A DNA stretch of 64,000 nucleotides from Fictibacillus sp. BK138 (GTDB taxonomy: Bacteria > Bacillota > Bacilli > Bacillales > Fictibacillaceae). The notes beneath the pieces are model-generated. The model was given only the letters and a program-made list of their open reading frames with translations, ran no database searches and was not told where the DNA came from. The position numbers and the translations under genes were made by a program. Each line of letters opens with the position of its first letter. The first letter of the stretch is position 1. The DNA lies in the NCBI RefSeq assembly GCF_004216955.1, contig NZ_SGXL01000001.1, positions 2,383,413-2,447,412 of the forward strand. Reading direction: 5' to 3'. Shown one piece after another: positions 59,485 through 64,000 of the stretch.

Positions 59485-60453
59485 CTAGACCCACCACATC
59501 TCGGCTGGCTGCTCAGAGATGAGGATCGACTGCAGGTTCTTCACAGCACGAGAGAAGCCTTCCTCAATCGACATGATCGGATCTTCATGCTCGATGCTCA
59601 CCACATAGTCATAGCCGTACGTACGAAGTGCACTCATCATATCAGACCAATCCTGAACAGAGTGGCCGCAGCCTACTGAACGGAAGCTCCATGCACGGTT
59701 CTGAACAGCGCCGTATGGCTGCATGTCTGTTAAGCCGTACATGTTGATGTTGTCTTGATCTAAGTATGTGTCTTTCGCATGGAAATGGTGGATCGCTCCA
59801 GCTTTTCCTAAGATCTTGATTGCAGCGACCGGATCGATTCCCTGCCACCATAAGTGAGATGGATCAAGGTTGGCGCCGATCGCGTCACATGTTTCTTCAC
59901 GCAGTTTTAACAGCGTGTATGGCGTGTGGACTAAGAAACCGCCGTGAAGCTCTAAACCGATTTTAACACCATGTTCTTTAGCGAACTGACCCCATGTACG
60001 CCAATAAGGAATGAGCTTCTCTTCCCATTGCCACTTTAGTACGTCGCTATACTCGTTCGGCCACGGTGATACCGGCCAGTTCGGATACTTTGCGCTTTCA
60101 GAATCCCCAGGAACTCCTGAGAAACAGTTCACAACAGGGATGTTCATCAGCCCTGCAAGCTCTACTGTTTTTACAAAAGTATCATGAGATTCTTTCGCGA
60201 ACGCCTCATCAGGAGACAACGGATTCCCGTGGCAGCTAAATGCCGAAATGGTTAAACCGCACTTTTCTACTTCATGCAGATATTCATTGCGCTTGTCTTC
60301 ACTCGCTAATAATTCATCCAGCGGACAGTGCGCATTGCCAGGGTAGTTACCTGTTCCGATCTCAACCGCTTGAACGCCTGCCTCTTTTACATAATCAAGC
60401 ATTTCAGTGAATGACTTTTGCGAAAAAAGAACTGTAAATACTCCTAGTTTCAT
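59485..60453 (-). CDS. Sugar phosphate isomerase/epimerase-like TIM-barrel protein
   Basis: 322 residues of the xylose isomerase-like TIM-barrel superfamily (IolE/IolI group). Metal-site residues are likely in GLELHGG (Glu), NLDPSHLWW (Asp/His), HFHAKDT (His/Asp) and VVSIEHEDP (Glu). It probably isomerises or epimerises a keto-sugar. The start overlaps the upstream oxidoreductase by 4 bases; it is the last gene of the cluster. Confidence 0.85.
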   Translation of the reverse strand: MKLGVFTVLFSQKSFTEMLDYVKEAGVQAVEIGTGNYPGNAHCPLDELLASEDKRNEYLHEVEKCGLTISAFSCHGNPLSPDEAFAKESHDTFVKTVELAGLMNIPVVNCFSGVPGDSESAKYPNWPVSPWPNEYSDVLKWQWEEKLIPYWRTWGQFAKEHGVKIGLELHGGFLVHTPYTLLKLREETCDAIGANLDPSHLWWQGIDPVAAIKILGKAGAIHHFHAKDTYLDQDNINMYGLTDMQPYGAVQNRAWSFRSVGCGHSVQDWSDMMSALRTYGYDYVVSIEHEDPIMSIEEGFSRAVKNLQSILISEQPAEMWWV

Positions 60454-61511
60454 GCTTTCTCCACTCCTTTTCCATTCTCAACAGGGACGCTTTTCCCCAT
60501 CAAACTGCTTGCATAGATTGCTTCAATGACACGAGACGTGTCCATCGCTTCTTCCGCTTTTACTAATGGCTCAGCTTTCCCTAGACAGCTGTCAATAAAA
60601 TTCTTAGCCTGTGGAAGTCCCGGATCATCTTCTCCAAGGATCCAGTCTGCTTTTGTAGTCGTCATCATACCGTTTTCTGCTTTATTGACCGAAAAAGGAA
60701 ACACATCTAGCCCGCCGCGGTCACCTGAGATCCGAACCATTTCTGCATCATCTGGAATGTTTGCAGCCCATGATGTTTCAAACAGGATCGTTCCGCCGTT
60801 CGCTAAACGGATATATGCCGTAACATGGTCATCCACTTCAAACGTTTCTGCATCAAAAGAACCCCATTGGTTTACCTGCTCCGCTTCACGGCTAATCGTA
60901 TTATACGTTTGTCCTGAAACTTCACTGATCGCGGGATTATCCAGAAGCCACAACGTTAAATCCAGCAGATGGCACCCATAATCTATTAAACTACCTCCGC
61001 CTTGAAGCTCTTTGTTCGTAAAAACGCCCCAGCCTGGAACCTTGCGTCTTCTCAGAGCCTGAACACGAACGACGAAAGGATTGCCCACTTCACCTGCCTC
61101 AATTACACGCTTTGCGGCTTGGGATTCTTTCATGTAACGATAATGATATGCGATGGAAAGTACTTTTCCAGAACGCTTTTCAGCCTCAACCATCTCGGCG
61201 CATTCTTCTACAGTCATCGCCATCGGTTTTTCACAGAGTACGTGTTTACCTGCATCAAGAGCCGCAACCGTTATTTCTCTATGAAACTTGTTTGGCGTGC
61301 AGATGACAACGGCATCCACATGCGGCCACATCTCTTGATAGGTTGTAAAAAAGTTCGGTACGTGAAATTTTTCAGCAACTGATTTAGCTACATCTACGTT
61401 CACATCACTGATCGCAGTAATTTCTGCTTGATCTCCAAGTTGTTGAAATGCGGGGATATGACGGCCCTGTGCGATGCCGCCAGCCCCGATTATGCCGATT
61501 CTTAATTTCAT
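60450..61511 (-). CDS. Gfo/Idh/MocA-family oxidoreductase 2
   Basis: 353-residue NAD(P)-dependent dehydrogenase: Rossmann GIIGAGGIAQGRHIPAF at the N-terminus, CEKPMAMT (catalytic Lys of EKP), and GGSLIDYGCHLLDLTLWL with the conserved Asp/His. It probably oxidises or reduces a sugar at a ring carbon. It overlaps both neighbours by 4 bases. CAGGAG precedes ATG 61511. Confidence 0.9.
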   Translation of the reverse strand: MKLRIGIIGAGGIAQGRHIPAFQQLGDQAEITAISDVNVDVAKSVAEKFHVPNFFTTYQEMWPHVDAVVICTPNKFHREITVAALDAGKHVLCEKPMAMTVEECAEMVEAEKRSGKVLSIAYHYRYMKESQAAKRVIEAGEVGNPFVVRVQALRRRKVPGWGVFTNKELQGGGSLIDYGCHLLDLTLWLLDNPAISEVSGQTYNTISREAEQVNQWGSFDAETFEVDDHVTAYIRLANGGTILFETSWAANIPDDAEMVRISGDRGGLDVFPFSVNKAENGMMTTTKADWILGEDDPGLPQAKNFIDSCLGKAEPLVKAEEAMDTSRVIEAIYASSLMGKSVPVENGKGVEKA

Positions 61512-62542
61512 GCGTGTACTCCTGTTTTAACTTTTTCGATTGTCTTCTTCTCGTTTGACTCTAACGCTGCAAGGATGACTGCAAGTGAACGCTTGCCTTC
61601 TTCGCCAGTGATGAGCGGTGCCTCACCTGATTCAACCGCTTCAATAAAATGATCAACAACATGAGAGTTTGATTGATTTTCATTCGTCTGGATCGCACCC
61701 AGCTCATAACGAACAATCGACCCATTTGTATATTGTGCTACAAGTGAGTATTGAGGGTCGTCTTCTAAGCGAAGAATGCCTTTTTCTCCATAGATGATTG
61801 TTGAATTGTCTTCTTTCGCCGTGTATGACCAGCTCGCAGCGAGAGTTCCGATAATGCCGCTGTCTGTTTTTAATACACAAACCGCTGTGTCATCAACGGA
61901 AGCAAATTCCTTCGCACTTGTTTCTACAAAAGCTCCAACTTCAGCGATCTCTTCCCCAAGGATATAACGGATCAAGTCCGTTTTATGAACGCCAAGGTCT
62001 CCCATCGCACCGATAAATGCTTCATCCTTCTTAAAGAACCAGCTGTTCTTCCCGTCCACACTCCATGCCTCAGGTCCTGGGTGGCCGAACGCCGTGCGGA
62101 AGCTGTACACTTTTCCAAGCTCTCCGCTCGCAATAATCTCACGCGCTTTTTGATGTGCAGGAACGAAACGCTGATTGTGTCCAATCATGAGAGTCTTGCC
62201 GCTTTTTTCAGCTGCTTCAATCATCTCTTCAGCTTCTTTTAGTGAAGTTGCCATCGGTTTCTCACATAATACGTGCTTCCCTGCTTTTAATGCAGCAACT
62301 GAAACGGGTGCGTGCAGGTAGTTTGGTGTACAAACACTTACGGCTTCTACTTCCTCAAGAGCAAGCAGCTCGTTATAGTCCGTAAAGATCTTCCCGCCGT
62401 AAACAGCTTGAGCCGCTTCAGCACGTTCTTTTACAACATCACATACAGCAACGATCTCAACATCCTGGTTTGCCGCATACTCCGGCAAGTGGCGGTGATT
62501 GGCGATACTGCCACATCCGATAATTCCAACTTTTACTGTCAT
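61508..62542 (-). CDS. Gfo/Idh/MocA-family oxidoreductase 1
   Basis: 344-residue paralogue with GIIGCGSIANHRHLPEY, CEKPMATS and MGDLGVHKTDLIRYILG. GAGGAGG precedes ATG 62542. Two such oxidoreductases together with a TIM-barrel epimerase and ThuA resemble gene sets for keto-glycoside or disaccharide breakdown. The exact substrate is not deducible. A family R repeat lies between this gene and thuA. Confidence 0.9.
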   Translation of the reverse strand: MTVKVGIIGCGSIANHRHLPEYAANQDVEIVAVCDVVKERAEAAQAVYGGKIFTDYNELLALEEVEAVSVCTPNYLHAPVSVAALKAGKHVLCEKPMATSLKEAEEMIEAAEKSGKTLMIGHNQRFVPAHQKAREIIASGELGKVYSFRTAFGHPGPEAWSVDGKNSWFFKKDEAFIGAMGDLGVHKTDLIRYILGEEIAEVGAFVETSAKEFASVDDTAVCVLKTDSGIIGTLAASWSYTAKEDNSTIIYGEKGILRLEDDPQYSLVAQYTNGSIVRYELGAIQTNENQSNSHVVDHFIEAVESGEAPLITGEEGKRSLAVILAALESNEKKTIEKVKTGVHA

Positions 62543-62619
62543 AATAACTTCCTCCTCATGATTGGTTATTTTATTTCCTTCTTGATAATTTGTTCATTTT
62601 CTTTCACTTCATTGAAAAA

Positions 62620-62747
62620 TTGATTGGAGTGCAAGGTGCGAGACTCCTGCGGAACGAGTCGTCAGGTGGAGACTCCTAATGGCGCGTAGCGGAAGGAGAC
62701 TCACCGATCGTCCCGCGGAAAGCGAGCGACCTGGAACGCAAATCAAC
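62620..62747 (+). repeat. Interspersed hairpin repeat, family R, copy 7
   Basis: TTGATTGGAGTGCAAGG at the left, CCCGCGGAAAGCGAGCGACC near the right and GGAACGCAAATCAAC at the end. Internal GAGACTCC and GGAGACTC arms. It lies within the sugar cluster, between thuA and the first oxidoreductase. Confidence 0.85.
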
Positions 62748-62788
62748 TACTTTCAAAACAACAAAGTGTTTGCGTAAAAACCTTTAAT

Positions 62789-63511
62789 TTATTTTGCACC
62801 AATTGCTTCAAGCGGTTTTGCGTTTCCGTATACAGGAGCCTGGCTTCCAGACGGAGCTAGGAAAGACACAGCATTCGTGATTACGGTTTGAACATCTTTG
62901 TTGTAGTAAGTCGGGTAAGTCTCGTGCCCTGGACGGAAATAGAAGACCTTCCCTTTACCACGGTTGTAAGCACAACCTGAGCGGAACACTTCTCCGCCTT
63001 CAAACCAGCTCACAAAAACAAGGTCATCTGGAGCTGGAATATCAAAGTGCTCGCCATACATCTCTTCTTTTTCAAGTTCGATATACTCACCAAGACCGTT
63101 TGCTACCGGATGGCTAGGATTCACGATCCAAATGCGTTCCTTTTCGTCAGCTTCACGCCATTTCAAGTCACAAGACGTGCCCATTAGCTTTTTAAAGATT
63201 TTAGAAAAATGACCTGAATGAAGTACTAATAGACCCATTCCTTCTAATACACGCTGCTGGACTTTGTTCACGATCTCATCATCCACTTCGTCATGTGCAA
63301 GATGTCCCCACCATACCAGTACATCTGTGTTGTTTAACACTTCCTCTGTTAAGCCGTGCTCTGGCTCATCAAGTGTTGCTGTCTTCACATCGTGGCCTGC
63401 GTTCTCTAAAAATTCAGCGATCGCACCATGAATTCCTTTTGGATAGATTTCTTGCACTGTCGGATTCTTCTGCTCGTGGCGGTTCTCGTTCCATACGGTT
63501 ACTTTAATCAT
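62789..63511 (-). CDS. thuA: ThuA-domain protein (trehalose-utilisation type)
   Basis: 240-residue class I glutamine amidotransferase-like ThuA protein. Features include [37 protein letters not shown] and [16 protein letters not shown]. In rhizobia ThuA works with a Gfo/Idh/MocA enzyme ThuB in 3-keto-trehalose metabolism, and the neighbouring oxidoreductases fit that theme. GGAGG lies 9 bases before ATG 63511. Substrate here is inferred only by context. Confidence 0.85.
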   Translation of the reverse strand: MIKVTVWNENRHEQKNPTVQEIYPKGIHGAIAEFLENAGHDVKTATLDEPEHGLTEEVLNNTDVLVWWGHLAHDEVDDEIVNKVQQRVLEGMGLLVLHSGHFSKIFKKLMGTSCDLKWREADEKERIWIVNPSHPVANGLGEYIELEKEEMYGEHFDIPAPDDLVFVSWFEGGEVFRSGCAYNRGKGKVFYFRPGHETYPTYYNKDVQTVITNAVSFLAPSGSQAPVYGNAKPLEAIGAK

Positions 63512-63532
63512 TTGTGTATGCCTCCTATATAT

Positions 63533-63561
63533 GTGTAAGCGTTTTACGTAAACGTTTACGT
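63533..63561 (-). promoter_or_regulatory. LacI-type operator and cre-like site upstream of thuA
   Basis: ACGTAAACGTTTACGT (63546-63561) is a perfect 16-base palindrome of LacI-family type. It overlaps TGTAAGCGTTTTAC (63533-63546), close to the CcpA cre consensus. It lies between the LacI gene and thuA. Confidence 0.7.
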
Positions 63562-63601
63562 CTTTCTTAAATAAAAATGAAGCGAATGTTGCCTCCGTTT
63601 T

Positions 63602-64000
63602 TTACTTGTCGCGTAAATCACAGACTGACTGCCTCTCTACGATTGTAAATGGCATGTAACGGCTTTTTGCTTCTTTTTCTTCACCTTTAATCAATTTAAC
63701 TAAAATCTCGCCTGCGGTCTGTCCCATATCTTTTAATGGCTGTGAGACAGTTGTCAGCGCAGGGTAACACATTTCTGCGATCTTCAGATTATCGTATCCG
63801 ATGATCGACAGTTCTTCTGGTACTTTAATGCCTAGCTGATGCGCTGCGGACATCGCTCCGATGGCCATCTCGTCACTCGCAGCAAACAGAGCGGTCATAT
63901 TCGGCAGCTGTTTCAGCAGCACAGGCAATGACTCTTTTCCATTTTGAAAACGATAGCCTTCATTCGTTGTGATGTGAGCTACTGAAAAGGCGAGGGAATA
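63602..64000 (-). CDS. LacI-family regulator, C-terminal part (cut by window end)
   Basis: The minus strand is open for 133 codons to the window edge and ends at a stop at 63602. Effector-domain hallmarks are TALFAASDEMAIGAMSAAHQLG, VPEELSIIGYDNLKIAEMCYPALTTV and MGQTAGEILVKLI, in parts. The DNA-binding domain is outside the window. It lies immediately upstream of the sugar cluster with a palindromic operator between, so it probably controls thuA and the genes below. Confidence 0.88.
   Translation of the reverse strand, partial: YSLAFSVAHITTNEGYRFQNGKESLPVLLKQLPNMTALFAASDEMAIGAMSAAHQLGIKVPEELSIIGYDNLKIAEMCYPALTTVSQPLKDMGQTAGEILVKLIKGEEKEAKSRYMPFTIVERQSVCDLRDK

Overview
The window looks like a chromosomal segment of an endospore-forming, moderately AT-rich Bacillaceae bacterium. 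It encodes an alpha/beta-type SASP, a GerA/GerC/GerB germinant-receptor operon, a YjcZ-type micropeptide, a YaaH-type LysM/GH18 spore glycosidase, a YdjO-type protein and sigma-B-like promoters. Ribosome-binding sites are strong AGGAGG types, with many GTG and TTG starts. A Fictibacillus/Bacillus-like host is a guess from gene content, not a demonstrated assignment. I see no phage, transposase, CRISPR array, rRNA or tRNA.

Layout. 1-5.5 kb: an MFS transporter cut by the window edge, then a Fur-controlled ferric-siderophore uptake locus (binding lipoprotein divergent from two permeases, an ATPase and an FhuF-like reductase). 5.5-9.3 kb: two unknown genes behind a sigma-B-like promoter, a CuA-type cupredoxin lipoprotein, a thermonuclease lipoprotein, and two genes that each carry an in-frame UGA at a redox position. 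One is a peroxiredoxin/thioredoxin-like lipoprotein with UxxC; the other is a HesB-like protein with GMGUGG. These are best read as selenoproteins and are the main discovery of the window. 9.4-17.6 kb: DedA protein, a CrcB fluoride-channel pair, a CBS protein, Zur-controlled ZnuA, a heterodimeric ABC exporter, a CopC-like protein and YjcZ. 17.6-24.8 kb: class B PBP, EAL protein, a COG4587/3694/4586-type ABC transporter and a patatin. 24.9-32.8 kb: SH3b-amidase, HAD phosphatase, EamA exporter, SASP, secreted nuclease and SRAP protein. 32.7-36.8 kb: ger operon. 37-45.8 kb: thioesterase, NAD-type 6-phosphogluconate dehydrogenase, TauE, DegV, MarR, WYL regulator, YdjO, YtxH and an iron/zinc P1B-ATPase. 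46-54.6 kb: an ABC transporter with a divergent TetR regulator, DUF47-Pit phosphate transport, an SgrR-like regulator with a divergent MFS, and a YdcF protein. 54.6-59.3 kb: dicarboxylate symporter, T-box-controlled archaeal/eukaryal-type ProRS and YaaH. 59.5-64 kb: a ThuA / two Gfo-Idh-MocA / TIM-barrel epimerase sugar cluster below a LacI regulator cut by the window end.

Three families of non-coding repeats decorate the intergenic spaces. There are seven copies of a 120-213 bp imperfect-hairpin element ending in CCGCGGAAAGCGAGC-like sequence. There are five GGGGACAG/CTGTCCCC palindromes. There are also three arrays of short cores repeated every 20-21 bp, each lying just downstream of a minus-strand gene.
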